Positions 34,310 through 42,766 of a stretch of DNA of 64,000 nt are shown here, in pieces (the first letter of the stretch is position 1; each line of letters starts with the position of its first letter). The DNA comes from JAHEGP01 sp963751595 (GTDB lineage Bacteria > Pseudomonadota > Gammaproteobacteria > Pseudomonadales > JAHEGP01). A model generated the notes under the pieces. The model was not told where the DNA came from, did not search any database, and saw nothing but the letters and a program-made list of their open reading frames with translations. Position numbers and translations under genes: made by a program. The stretch is taken from positions 1,426,001 to 1,490,000 of the forward strand of contig CAVVVC010000001.1 of the NCBI GenBank assembly GCA_963751595.1. Direction: 5' to 3'.

Positions 34310-36954
34310 GAGGCACTCCTGCCACGAGCGGCGCCCTGCTCTTCCTGCCATTTGCCGTTGCGGTAAAAGGCCCGCCATTTGCTAGCCTTACCATCGACTT
34401 CAGACATCAGGTATTGCTCCTTGTTCTTGCGACTGTAGCGGACGATTGCAGGGTTGCCGTCAGGGTCCGTCAGAGGCCCTGTGAACAGATAAGCGTACTT
34501 GGGGTCGATCTCATCTTTGTGGCTCAGTAGCTCGCGCAGCTCCGGCGCCCGGGTCTCGCGGTTTTTCGGGTACTGGCTGGCAGCAAGAAATATTCCCGAT
34601 GCACCATCCCGCAGAATGTAATGATCGTCCACCTTGACGCAGCGCAACTCCGGCATCGGTACCGGGTCCATTTTCGGCGGCGCGGCCTCCCCGTTGCGCA
34701 GAAGTTTGCGGGTGTTTTTGCAGTCGGGACTGGTGCAGCCGAAGTATTTGCCGAAGCGGCCGGTTTTCAGTTCCATGGTCGCGCCGCACTTGTCGCAATC
34801 GATAACCGGCCCGTCGTAGCCCTTGATCTTGTAAGTACCCTTTTCGACTTCGAAACCGGGACAATCCGGGTTGTTACCGCACACATGCAATTTTCGACTT
34901 TCGTCGATCAAATAGGAATTCATCGCCGCGTTGCAGAGCTTGCACCGGTGCTTGGTGCGCAGCAACAGCGACTCCGCTTCATCGTTCGCTTCCACATCGA
35001 CAGCCTCGTCGCCGGAAACGAGATTGATCGTTTTCTTGCACCGCTCTTTGGGGGGCAGCGAATAGCCCGAGCAGCCGAGAAAAACACCGGTGCTGGCGGT
35101 GCGGATCATCATCGGCCGGCCGCAGTCCGGGCAAACGATGTCGGTTTCGGTGGGCGTATTGGCCCGCATACCGCCCTCGGCGGATTCCGCACGCTGCAGA
35201 TTTCGTTGAAAATCGGCGTAAAATTCGTCCAGCAGGTTACGCCAGTCACGGTGACCCTCGGCGATCTGGTCAAGGGACTCTTCCATGCTGGCGGTGAAAC
35301 CGAAGTCCATCAGGTCGGAGAAACTCTCGACCAGTCGCTCGGTAACGATATCGCCCATCTTCTCGGAATAGAATCGCCGCTTCTCCAGCCGCACATAACC
35401 CCGTTCCTGAATTGTCGAAATAATGGCGGCATAGGTCGACGGCCGCCCGATGCCCCGCTTTTCCAGCTCCTTGACCAACCCGGCCTCGGTGTAGCGCGGC
35501 GGCGGCTTGGTAAAATGCTGGCTGGGATCGAGTTTCGAAAGATCCAGCGTATCCCCCTTGGCAACATCCGGCAGCACACGATCCTCTTCCTGCTTACCCG
35601 CGGGTTTCAGAACTCTGGTAAAGCCGTCAAAGCGGATGATTCGGCCCCGGGTGCGCAGTTCGTAATCCTCCGCGGTCACACTGAGTGATGTGCTGGTGAA
35701 TTCCGCCGGGGTCATCTGGCAGGCAACGAACTGACGCCATATCAATTCGTAAAGCCGCTGTGCATCGCGCTCCATGGCGCCCAGAGATGTGGACGTTTGC
35801 CGCACATCCGACGGTCTGATCGCCTCGTGTGCCTCCTGTGCACCTTCTTTGCTGCTGTATAGCACGGGGGCCTTTGGCAAGTAGCGCGGTCCGTATTCCG
35901 CCTGCACGAAATCGCGACACGCAGCAACGGCGTCCTGGCTGAGGTTGGTCGAATCGGTACGCATGTAGGTAATATGGCCAGCTTCATAGAGTCGCTGGGC
36001 CATCATCATGGTTTTCTTGACACTAAAACCCAGCCGGGTGCTGGCCGCCTGTTGCAGGGTCGAAGTGATAAACGGCGCCGGCGGCCGCGTGGTAGTGGGC
36101 TTGTCTTCACGCCGGGATACGACGTAAGCAGACTGTTGCAGCCGAGCGACCGCCGCCATCGCTTGCTCTTCGCTGACCGGGCGAAAATTCTCTCCCTGGT
36201 ACCTGGCCACCTGCATCTGCAGCTTCTCTGCCCGTGCCGTGCTGAGCTGTGCCTTGATCTCCCAATACTCTTCAGGCACGAAAGCACGGATTTCCCCCTC
36301 GCGCTCGGCGATCATCCGCACCGCTACCGACTGGACGCGGCCGGCAGACAGGCCCCGCGCCACCTTGGCCCACAATAGTGGCGACACCATGAAACCGACA
36401 ACGCGATCGAGGAAGCGTCGGGCCTGCTGCGCATTCACGCGATCCATATCCAGATCCGAGGGCTTGGCAAAAGCGGCCTGAATGGCCTTCTTGGTGATCT
36501 CATTGAACACCACGCGCCGGTATTTGTCCTCGCTGCCGCCAATCGCTTCGCGCAAGTGCCAGGCAATAGCCTCTCCCTCGCGGTCAAGGTCGGTGGCAAG
36601 GTAGATAGCGTCCGCGGAATTGGCGAGCTTTTGCAGCTCGGACACGACCTTTTCCTTGCCCGGCAGGACCTGATAGTCCGATTTCCAGCCGTTTTGGGGA
36701 TCGATCCCCATACGCCGCACCAATTGTTCACCGGCTTTCTGTTTCTTGTAAATCGCCTTCTGTTCCGGAGCCATTTTCCGGGTTTTTGCCGCCTCCGCCG
36801 CCCTGCTCTTCGCATCCACTGCCTTGCGTGAACCACTGGTGGGCAAATCACGGATATGGCCGATGCTGGACTTCACGACAAAGTCCTTGCCAAGGTATTT
36901 GTTGATGGTCTTGGCCTTGGCGGGCGATTCTACGATTACCAGCGATTTACCCAT
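34306..36954 (-). CDS. topA: DNA topoisomerase I
   Basis: TopA relaxes negative supercoils by single-strand passage. The 882-aa protein has the Toprim domain (VIVESPAKAKTINKYLG, DLDREGEAIAWHL), the active-site Tyr in YMRTDSTNLS near residue 330 and three C-terminal four-cysteine zinc fingers (CPDCGRP, CKLCNAAM, CDKCGATM) followed by a basic tail. It is complete and of normal length. The following small gene is coupled to it by a TTGA overlap. Confidence 0.97.
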   Translation of the reverse strand: MGKSLVIVESPAKAKTINKYLGKDFVVKSSIGHIRDLPTSGSRKAVDAKSRAAEAAKTRKMAPEQKAIYKKQKAGEQLVRRMGIDPQNGWKSDYQVLPGKEKVVSELQKLANSADAIYLATDLDREGEAIAWHLREAIGGSEDKYRRVVFNEITKKAIQAAFAKPSDLDMDRVNAQQARRFLDRVVGFMVSPLLWAKVARGLSAGRVQSVAVRMIAEREGEIRAFVPEEYWEIKAQLSTARAEKLQMQVARYQGENFRPVSEEQAMAAVARLQQSAYVVSRREDKPTTTRPPAPFITSTLQQAASTRLGFSVKKTMMMAQRLYEAGHITYMRTDSTNLSQDAVAACRDFVQAEYGPRYLPKAPVLYSSKEGAQEAHEAIRPSDVRQTSTSLGAMERDAQRLYELIWRQFVACQMTPAEFTSTSLSVTAEDYELRTRGRIIRFDGFTRVLKPAGKQEEDRVLPDVAKGDTLDLSKLDPSQHFTKPPPRYTEAGLVKELEKRGIGRPSTYAAIISTIQERGYVRLEKRRFYSEKMGDIVTERLVESFSDLMDFGFTASMEESLDQIAEGHRDWRNLLDEFYADFQRNLQRAESAEGGMRANTPTETDIVCPDCGRPMMIRTASTGVFLGCSGYSLPPKERCKKTINLVSGDEAVDVEANDEAESLLLRTKHRCKLCNAAMNSYLIDESRKLHVCGNNPDCPGFEVEKGTYKIKGYDGPVIDCDKCGATMELKTGRFGKYFGCTSPDCKNTRKLLRNGEAAPPKMDPVPMPELRCVKVDDHYILRDGASGIFLAASQYPKNRETRAPELRELLSHKDEIDPKYAYLFTGPLTDPDGNPAIVRYSRKNKEQYLMSEVDGKASKWRAFYRNGKWQEEQGAARGRSAS

Positions 36955-37304
36955 TATTTCGATAATTCCAGTATTTTTGCGGTGAGAAACACGCGTTTCG
37001 CGTCGGACGGCAGTTTATAAGTCCAGCTTGGGCTCGGGTCAAGCCTCAACGGCAACAAATATCCGAGAGTACACAGCCGGTTTTCTGACCTCAGCGGCCC
37101 GAAACCGGCGCTTTTACGCTGCAAGAAGCCCTGCCAGGGCTTACCCAAAGCGATGGAACGCCAGCACCTCGCTACCCGCCTCCCGGACTAAGAGCCAGAG
37201 CCCAACGGGCTTCTAGGGGCAGCTGTGAATAGGCGACGGGCAGTGAACAGTTTGCGGATGCCCGGGGGCTGATCGGGCAGATGGGATCGCGAAGCGGTCT
37301 TCCA
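36955..37304. other. 350-base gap upstream of topA
   Basis: No gene is convincing here. There is a perfect short palindrome, AAGCCCTG and CAGGGCTT around one base (37126-37142), and a weaker stem AGCCC/GGGCT (37199-37211) that may end transcription from one side. The topA promoter should lie near the topA end, but I see no clear hexamers. Confidence 0.5.
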
Positions 37305-37853
37305 TTATAAATTGCCGCTACTATCTTCCTCGACCCACTCTTCTTCGCGCTCGGTAAAGACCCGACGGTATTCTGTCAGCCAGGGCGGCAACAACTGGAA
37401 CAGCTGGTCAACACGGGCGCTGTCCCCCGCTTCGTGCCAGTAAAATCCAACCCCACGGGGACCGGCTTCGATCGCAAAGAGGCCCTCGGGTGGCGATCCG
37501 AGCAGCGGTTGCAGGAGCACGTCCGGCCCGGCGAGGTCACCCCGGGCAGGCCATCGGAATGCTTGCCCGGGACCTTCAGCCGGCTCCAGCAGTGCCAGCC
37601 AGTTGCCCCCCTCCCGGGGCCAGTCGCCATCCGGCCGGTGCCACTGGTACTTCATCATTTTTGCCTGATAGCCCGCCTGCAGCATGGCCTCCGGCACGGA
37701 GCTTATTTCGGGCCGCAAGCCCAGCCTCACAGCGTGATCCCGCAGACGCGCCAGCTGCCGCTGGCGCGGAGAAGGTCGCATCCAGTATATAGGCGCGATC
37801 GCGAGAGAGACCGCAAGCACGATAAAAATCACCATTATCCACTGAGAGCTCAT
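37305..37853 (-). CDS. Single-pass membrane protein of unknown function
   Basis: This 182-aa protein has one N-terminal membrane helix (WIMVIFIVLAVSLAIAPIYWM) followed by a basic segment, PSPRQRQLARLRDHA, and a cytosolic domain rich in Trp. That domain contains KYQWHRPDGDWP and GVGFYWHEAGD and ends in an acidic tail. I do not recognise the family with confidence. It stands alone between topA and the divergent universal stress gene. Confidence 0.72.
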   Translation of the reverse strand: MSSQWIMVIFIVLAVSLAIAPIYWMRPSPRQRQLARLRDHAVRLGLRPEISSVPEAMLQAGYQAKMMKYQWHRPDGDWPREGGNWLALLEPAEGPGQAFRWPARGDLAGPDVLLQPLLGSPPEGLFAIEAGPRGVGFYWHEAGDSARVDQLFQLLPPWLTEYRRVFTEREEEWVEEDSSGNL

Positions 37854-38001
37854 GGCCAGTTCCCGCTAATTGGGTCAGTAACGGCCTCCCGCGCAGCAGA
37901 AAATCCACCCGAAGGAAACCCGACATTTAAAACCTGTATAACAAAGGCAACCGGCATTGTCCCCTGGCGTCCCCCACGGAGAGAGCTGAATCGCCAAATC
38001 G

Positions 38002-38015
38002 TTGATCTAGATCCA
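38002..38015 (+). promoter_or_regulatory. FNR/ANR-like box upstream of the usp gene
   Basis: TTGAT-CTAG-ATCCA matches the FNR/ANR consensus TTGAT-N4-ATCAA with one mismatch. It lies 84 bases before the start of the universal stress gene and about 35-40 bases before a TATGTT/TATAAA stretch that could hold the -10 element. Low-oxygen activation is an inference. Confidence 0.5.
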
Positions 38016-38085
38016 TCAATGCAATTCGGTTTTCACGCGAGCTATGTTATAAAAAGTTCACACAGCGTAAGGGAGAAATCGACCG

Positions 38086-38526
38086 GTGGCCACCTATCAA
38101 CATATTTTGCTAGCAATAGATCTTACTGAAGAAGCCACCGAAGTAGTGGGTCGGGGAAAGTCCCTCAGCGAGGTATACGGCGCCAAACTCAGCATCGTGC
38201 ATGTTATCGAGCCAATCAGCTTTACCTACGGGGGCGACATCCCGCTGGACTTTTCAGGCGTGCAGGAGGAAATCCAGAAGCAGGCCACCACCCAACTCGC
38301 GGCGCTGGCCGGAACCCTGGACATCGGGGAGGCGTCACAGCACATCGTTCTCGGGCGCCCGGAGTCTGAAATTCACAATCTGGCCCAGGAGATCGGCGCC
38401 GATCTGATCGTCGTCGGCAGCCATGGCCGGCATGGCCTTGCACTGATCTTCGGTTCCACCGCCAACGGCGTCCTCCACGGCGCAGGTTGCGATGTGCTGG
38501 CGGTTCGGGTCGCCAAGAAATCATGA
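38086..38526 (+). CDS. Universal stress protein UspA family
   Basis: This 146-aa single-domain Usp protein starts with GTG and reads ATYQHILLAIDLTEEATEVVGRG. The ATP-binding motif G-x2-G-x9-G-S/T is present as GSHGRHGLALIFGSTAN near residues 118-134, so it belongs to the nucleotide-binding Usp group. Such proteins aid survival in stasis, oxygen limitation or membrane stress. An FNR-like box upstream suggests oxygen control. It precedes tatD by 27 bases. Confidence 0.93.
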   Translation: MATYQHILLAIDLTEEATEVVGRGKSLSEVYGAKLSIVHVIEPISFTYGGDIPLDFSGVQEEIQKQATTQLAALAGTLDIGEASQHIVLGRPESEIHNLAQEIGADLIVVGSHGRHGLALIFGSTANGVLHGAGCDVLAVRVAKKS

Positions 38527-38553
38527 CCGGGCAAAGGCGTAAACTCCCAGCCC

Positions 38554-39372
38554 GTGGATGAGCCCGCAAGCGGCCTGCTCGATGCCGGGGTAAACCTGGC
38601 AAGCTCCCAGTTTGGCAAAGACCTCCCCGACGTCATCGAGCGTGCCCAGGCGGCGCAGGTAGAAGCGCTGGTTGCCATCGGCACATGCCTGGAAAGCTCC
38701 GGCCAGTGCACCCGCCTTGCGGAGCAATATGCGGGGTACGTATTTGCCACGGTCGGCATCCATCCCCACAATGCCGATCAATTCGACGAACACAGCCGGC
38801 AGCAGTTGCTGAGGCTAGTTGATCAGCCAGCGGTGGTGGCGGTGGGCGAGACAGGCCTGGACTTCAATCGGAATTTTTCTACGCCCGACAATCAGCGCAA
38901 GGCCTTCGCTGCTCAGCTCGAAATCGCCGGCCTCAGCAACAAACCGGTGTATTTGCATGAGCGCGATGCATTCCAGGCGCAGGTCGACATCCTGACCCAC
39001 TATCGTGCATCCCTCACCGGCGGATTAGCCCATTGTTTTACCGGGAGCACCGATCAGCTGAGAGTGTATCTCGACCTTGGTTTTCATATCGGCATTACTG
39101 GCTGGATATGCGACCCCAGGCGCGGCGGGTCGCTGCGAGATGCCGTCGCATTTATACCACGAGATCGCCTGATTCTGGAGACCGATGCACCCTACCTGAT
39201 TCCCCGCCACCTGGACAAAAAACAATTGCCCGTTCCCCAGCGCCGGCGCAACGAACCCTGCCTATTGCCCGCCATCGCGCAGTTTGTCGCCGAACTGCTC
39301 GACTGGCCGGTGGCCCAGTTGGCCCGGCAAAGCGGCAACAATGCGCGCAAGCTGTTCAAGCTGGCGCCCTAG
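38554..39372 (+). CDS. tatD: TatD family metal-dependent deoxyribonuclease
   Basis: TatD is a Mg-dependent 3'-5' exonuclease of the amidohydrolase fold, linked to DNA repair. The 272-aa protein matches E. coli TatD itself, which also lacks the HxH at the N-terminus: LLDAGVNLASSQFGKD, GETGLDFNRNFSTP near residue 100, AHCFTGS near 155 and ETDAPYL near 205. The start is a GTG, and no strong ribosome site is seen, so coupling to the upstream usp gene is possible. Confidence 0.94.
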   Translation: MDEPASGLLDAGVNLASSQFGKDLPDVIERAQAAQVEALVAIGTCLESSGQCTRLAEQYAGYVFATVGIHPHNADQFDEHSRQQLLRLVDQPAVVAVGETGLDFNRNFSTPDNQRKAFAAQLEIAGLSNKPVYLHERDAFQAQVDILTHYRASLTGGLAHCFTGSTDQLRVYLDLGFHIGITGWICDPRRGGSLRDAVAFIPRDRLILETDAPYLIPRHLDKKQLPVPQRRRNEPCLLPAIAQFVAELLDWPVAQLARQSGNNARKLFKLAP

Positions 39373-39669
39373 CTGGAATGGCACAGACTTAATTCGGGTG
39401 TCTACCTCGGCAGACCTTCGCCGACAGGGATGTCGGCGCAGAGCCCCCAGGGACGGGTTTACGGCGTGTCCTGACGGGGTAGATGCCCGGAGCGGCGCTT
39501 TGAAAATCCTATGCATTTCTCCTTAACTCAGTGCCATTCGCCCTGGCGGCCTGTTACACGGCTTGCCTCGATAGAAGTGAGCACTCTCTTGCAGCGGTTC
39601 GAGGCAGCAGATGCAGGACACACAGGAGCGCAGTGGCGGAGTCACCCCCGATAGCCTGGCGGCGGGCCG
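39373..39669 (+). repeat. Intergenic hairpin cluster with GGA loops
   Basis: This 297-base gap between convergent tatD and the glutaredoxin gene holds no gene. Between 39420 and 39500 are three short stems: GCCGAC-AGGGAT-GTCGGC (39420-39437), CCC-CAGGGAC-GGG, and GCC-CGGAGC-GGC, each with GGA in the loop. The first matches the CsrA/RsmA consensus ACARGGAUGU exactly. The block resembles, from memory, a dispersed intergenic repeat of marine gammaproteobacteria; only one copy is seen here. No clear promoter or terminator is visible. Confidence 0.55.
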
Positions 39670-39933
39670 TTAGTGAGCGTCGCTGGCTGGATTCTCCAGG
39701 TAGGCCGTCAACTCGGCAGCGGTGAAAGGCCAACCCAGGTCGCCGGTTGCACCCTCCAGTTTCACCACGGGGATGCGCACCCCGTAGGCGGCCAGCAGCG
39801 CTTCGCTATCGGCAATATCGCATTCCAGCAGCTCAAGATCGAAGGCTTGCAACAGCGGGCGAACGATCGCGAGCGCCTCCTCGCAGAGGTGGCAACCAAG
39901 CGTACTGTAGAGCGTCAATCTGCGCGCGACCAT
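39670..39933 (-). CDS. Glutaredoxin family protein
   Basis: This 87-aa thioredoxin-fold protein has the redox motif CHLC in LTLYSTLGCHLCEEAL and the cis-Pro in VRIPVVKLEG. It belongs to the DUF836-like glutaredoxin group with a C-x2-C pair. The partner and substrate are not shown by context. It ends convergently with tatD; a repeat element lies upstream at 40000-40215, within 70 bases of its start. Confidence 0.85.
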   Translation of the reverse strand: MVARRLTLYSTLGCHLCEEALAIVRPLLQAFDLELLECDIADSEALLAAYGVRIPVVKLEGATGDLGWPFTAAELTAYLENPASDAH

Positions 39934-39999
39934 AGTTCAACCCTGCATGTCCCGTTATTGGCGGGGCCCCGGACCACCAGACTAGCGGAGCCCCTCCGG

Positions 40000-40215
40000 G
40001 CTGGCCGCCATGTCTCACCGATATTTGGAATTCTCGGCGAACGATTGTGCGCGGTGCGGGATTTTCCGACTAAGGACATAGCCCTGGCTATGGCCGCAGG
40101 AAGAAGATTTCGTACCGCGTGCAAGATCCGGCGAGAAACCCAATAGGCGTCCTACGCTACAATAACAGACACGCCGAAAAAGCGATTGCCGAATCGGGTA
40201 GACATGACGGCTAGA
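40000..40215 (+). repeat. MITE-like repeat, copy 2 (next to amtB)
   Basis: This is the second copy of the element at 1388-1603, in opposite orientation and about 91 % identical. The ends are CCGCCATGTCTCACCGAT on the left and the inverted form of CCGTCATGTCTACCCGAT on the right. The central palindrome CATAGC-CCTG-GCTATG keeps its stem while the loop differs from copy 1. The TAG stop codon of amtB (40211-40213) lies in its right end. No transposase gene is present. Confidence 0.8.
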
Positions 40216-41506
40216 GGTCGTAGCCGGATTCATTGTGGAGCACAACGTCCAGGCCTTCGGTTTCCTCCTCGGATGTCACCCGCAGCCCGACCAGCGCCGA
40301 GGTAATTTTGAGCAGTATCCAAGTCACCACCCCCGCATAGACGAAGGTCGCGACGATACCGGTAAGCTGAACCATCAATTGTGAACCGATGGTCACGCCA
40401 TCGCCAAGGCCCTGGCCGCTGAACAAGCTCAACTCACTGCTGGCAAACACCCCCGCGAGAAACGTCCCCAGTATACCGCCGACACCGTGCACCGGAAATA
40501 CATCGAGGGAGTCGTCTATCTTGAATTTTTGCTTGATCGCCAGGGTCGCGTAAAAACAGGTCGCACCCGCGCTCAAGCCAATTAACAACGCCCCACCCGG
40601 GCCCACGTAACCCGAGGCCGGGGTGATGGTGCCGAGGCCCGCGACCATGCCGGTAACGATGCCCAGCACGCTTGGCTTGCCGTACTTGATCCACTCCAGG
40701 GTCATCCACACCAGGGAAGCGGTCGCCGCTGAAATGTGGGTGACCAGCATCGCCATTCCAGCATTGCCATCAGCGGCGAGCGCACTGCCGGCGTTGAAAC
40801 CGAACCAGCCAACCCACAACATCCCCGCACCGGTCACCGTCATGGTCATGTTGTGGGGTGGCATGGCCTGGGTAGAAAAGCCCCGGCGCGGACCGATCAC
40901 TATCGCAGCGACAAGAGCGGCGACGCCAGCGGTGATATGCACCACCGTACCCCCGGCAAAGTCCAGCAGACCCATCTCGTAGAGCCAGCCACCCTCTGCC
41001 CAAACCCAGTGGGTAACCGGGGCATAGACCACCAGCAACCAGAGAACTGTGAACAGGACCACGGCAGAAAACCGGATTCGCTCGGCAAAGCCGCCAATAA
41101 TAAGTGCCGGGGTAATGATCGCAAAAGTCATCTGGAACATGATGAAGACGGTCTCGGGAATACCGCCGCTGACTGAGTCCTCACCGACACCGGCGAGCAT
41201 CATCTTCGACAGGCCACCGACGAAGGCGTTACCCTCACTGAAGGCCAGGCTATAGCCGATGACCAGCCAGAATATCGATGCGATACAGCAAATCGCGAAA
41301 CACTGCATCAGTATTGTCAGCACGTTTTTACTGCGCACCAGTCCGCCATAAAAAAGTGACAGGCCTGGCAGGGTCATAAACAGCACCAGGGCGGTTGCGG
41401 TGATCATCCATCCGGTGTTCACGCCGTCGATGGTGTCGGCTGCTACGGCGACCGGTGCCAGCAGCGCTGCCAGCAGGATTAATCTTGCCGATTTCAGGGG
41501 TTTCAT
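40211..41506 (-). CDS. amtB: Ammonium transporter
   Basis: AmtB is a trimeric inner membrane channel for ammonium/ammonia. The 431-aa protein has a signal-like first segment (LLAALLAPVAVA) and eleven membrane helices, with the twin pore histidines in FAGGTVVHITAG (about residue 190) and FPVHGVGGILG (about 340), and phenylalanine-gate regions nearby. Length is normal. The usual glnK partner is not adjacent. The final codon is read into a repeat element that supplies the TAG stop. Confidence 0.95.
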   Translation of the reverse strand: MKPLKSARLILLAALLAPVAVAADTIDGVNTGWMITATALVLFMTLPGLSLFYGGLVRSKNVLTILMQCFAICCIASIFWLVIGYSLAFSEGNAFVGGLSKMMLAGVGEDSVSGGIPETVFIMFQMTFAIITPALIIGGFAERIRFSAVVLFTVLWLLVVYAPVTHWVWAEGGWLYEMGLLDFAGGTVVHITAGVAALVAAIVIGPRRGFSTQAMPPHNMTMTVTGAGMLWVGWFGFNAGSALAADGNAGMAMLVTHISAATASLVWMTLEWIKYGKPSVLGIVTGMVAGLGTITPASGYVGPGGALLIGLSAGATCFYATLAIKQKFKIDDSLDVFPVHGVGGILGTFLAGVFASSELSLFSGQGLGDGVTIGSQLMVQLTGIVATFVYAGVVTWILLKITSALVGLRVTSEEETEGLDVVLHNESGYDL

Positions 41507-41932
41507 GGGTTTTCTGGTCTCCTCGACGTTGCAAATTTGTGGTTACGTCTTCGCGCTTATGATCTTTTTTGGTGCATTCAAGGTCAGATGAGCGCAGCAT
41601 TGGTGCATTGAGATGATTCAGCACAGGATTTACGCACGAAAAATCGCCTGTTGCACCAGCTCGGAGCCGGCTTCCGGACCCTGTGCTCACACTTAGTGCG
41701 GCGAGTATGCAAATATCGTTCCAGAATTGTGCAAAAACCCGGTTTCCTGACCTGAGAACACCCCGCGCCGTGGCCGTCCTCTGTACCCGGGTAAATCCCC
41801 GACGTGGACTCCCCGGGCCGCGCCCCCCCGGGCACAACAGCAGGCCGATTGGCCGGATTTATTGTTATCATTCGAGCCAGTGGCTGCCGCCGAAACCCGT
41901 GCCGAAGAGCCGCCCGCGAGGCAAAACTCACC
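41507..41932. promoter_or_regulatory. Divergent region between amtB and rlmB, NtrC-like half-sites
   Basis: The 426-base gap carries no gene I believe. TTGGTGCATT occurs twice, starting at 41569 and 41600, 31 bases apart, and TTGCACCA occurs at 41651. These match halves of the NtrC consensus TGCACCA...TGGTGCA and lie upstream of amtB, a typical nitrogen-controlled gene. I could not find a convincing sigma-54 promoter. Confidence 0.4.
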
Positions 41933-42718
41933 ATGACTGACAACCACAGCAGCAGCACGAAGCCCCATGGCAACCTCACCATCTATGGCCGCAACCCGGT
42001 ACTGGAAGCGTTGCTCGATAGCGAGACCGACGTGCTGCGCCTTCACCTCGCGCACTCCAACAAAGAATCGGCCATCATCAGGCAATTGCGAAGTCTGGCC
42101 CAAAAACGCGCTGTGCCCATCTCACTCCACAGCAAGCTGGAGCTGTCGCGAATCTCCCGGAATAGCCGCCAGGATCAGGGAGTGGCAGCGGACCTGAGCT
42201 GCCCCAGCCTGCAGGATGTGTCCGCCCTGCAGCCGCTGGGTTCGGTGACGCGCCTGATCGCCCTCGACGGTATCAATAACCCGCAGAACCTCGGCATGGT
42301 GATTCGCTCGGTTGGGGCCAGCGCCTGCGACGGACTATTGCTGGCAAGGGAGAAGGGCAATACCAAACTGTCGCCCCTGGTGATCAAGGCCAGCGCCGGG
42401 GCTTTCTTCAAGACGCCGATTTACACCTGCAATCAACTCGCTGCCAGCCTGGGCACACTCCAGGCGAGGGGCTTCAGTGTCGTAACCCTCAGCGCCGACG
42501 CACCCCAATCCCTGCTGGAGATGCCCCTGCCCCAGCGCTGCGTATTTGTGCTCGGGAATGAGACTGAAGGGGTCAGTGCCGGCGTCGCGGAACTGGCGGA
42601 CGCCAACGTTGCCATTCCGTTGCAACGCGGCATCGAATCGCTCAATGTCGCCGTAAGCGCCGCACTGGTAGCATTCGTTGCCGGCTATCAACAGCAGTCC
42701 CGGGGAACCCCGGCATAG
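41933..42718 (+). CDS. rlmB: TrmH/SpoU family rRNA methyltransferase, RlmB-like
   Basis: This 261-aa enzyme is a 2'-O-ribose methyltransferase with a trefoil-knot SPOUT fold. It has an N-terminal RNA-binding domain (YGRNPVLEALL) and the three SpoU motifs: NNPQNLGMVIRSV near residue 120, VLGNETEGVS near 205 and IPLQRGIESLNVAVSAAL near 230. RlmB methylates G2251 of 23S rRNA in E. coli; that target is inferred from similarity. The ATG at 41933 matches the family; an open frame extends upstream to 41804. It is convergent with the VWA gene. Confidence 0.88.
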   Translation: MTDNHSSSTKPHGNLTIYGRNPVLEALLDSETDVLRLHLAHSNKESAIIRQLRSLAQKRAVPISLHSKLELSRISRNSRQDQGVAADLSCPSLQDVSALQPLGSVTRLIALDGINNPQNLGMVIRSVGASACDGLLLAREKGNTKLSPLVIKASAGAFFKTPIYTCNQLAASLGTLQARGFSVVTLSADAPQSLLEMPLPQRCVFVLGNETEGVSAGVAELADANVAIPLQRGIESLNVAVSAALVAFVAGYQQQSRGTPA

Positions 42719-42766
42719 GCCTGTCGCTACCCGGCCATGAAGCGCAGTACTGCCGCTTGCGGCAAG

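Noticed and set aside
34621..35688. 355-aa plus-strand open frame
   Set aside because: It is a shadow of topA in a high-GC region, with no family features or ribosome site.
41507..41600. Sigma-54 promoter for amtB
   Set aside because: A TTGCA-like -12 element is visible, but the required GG at -24 is missing.
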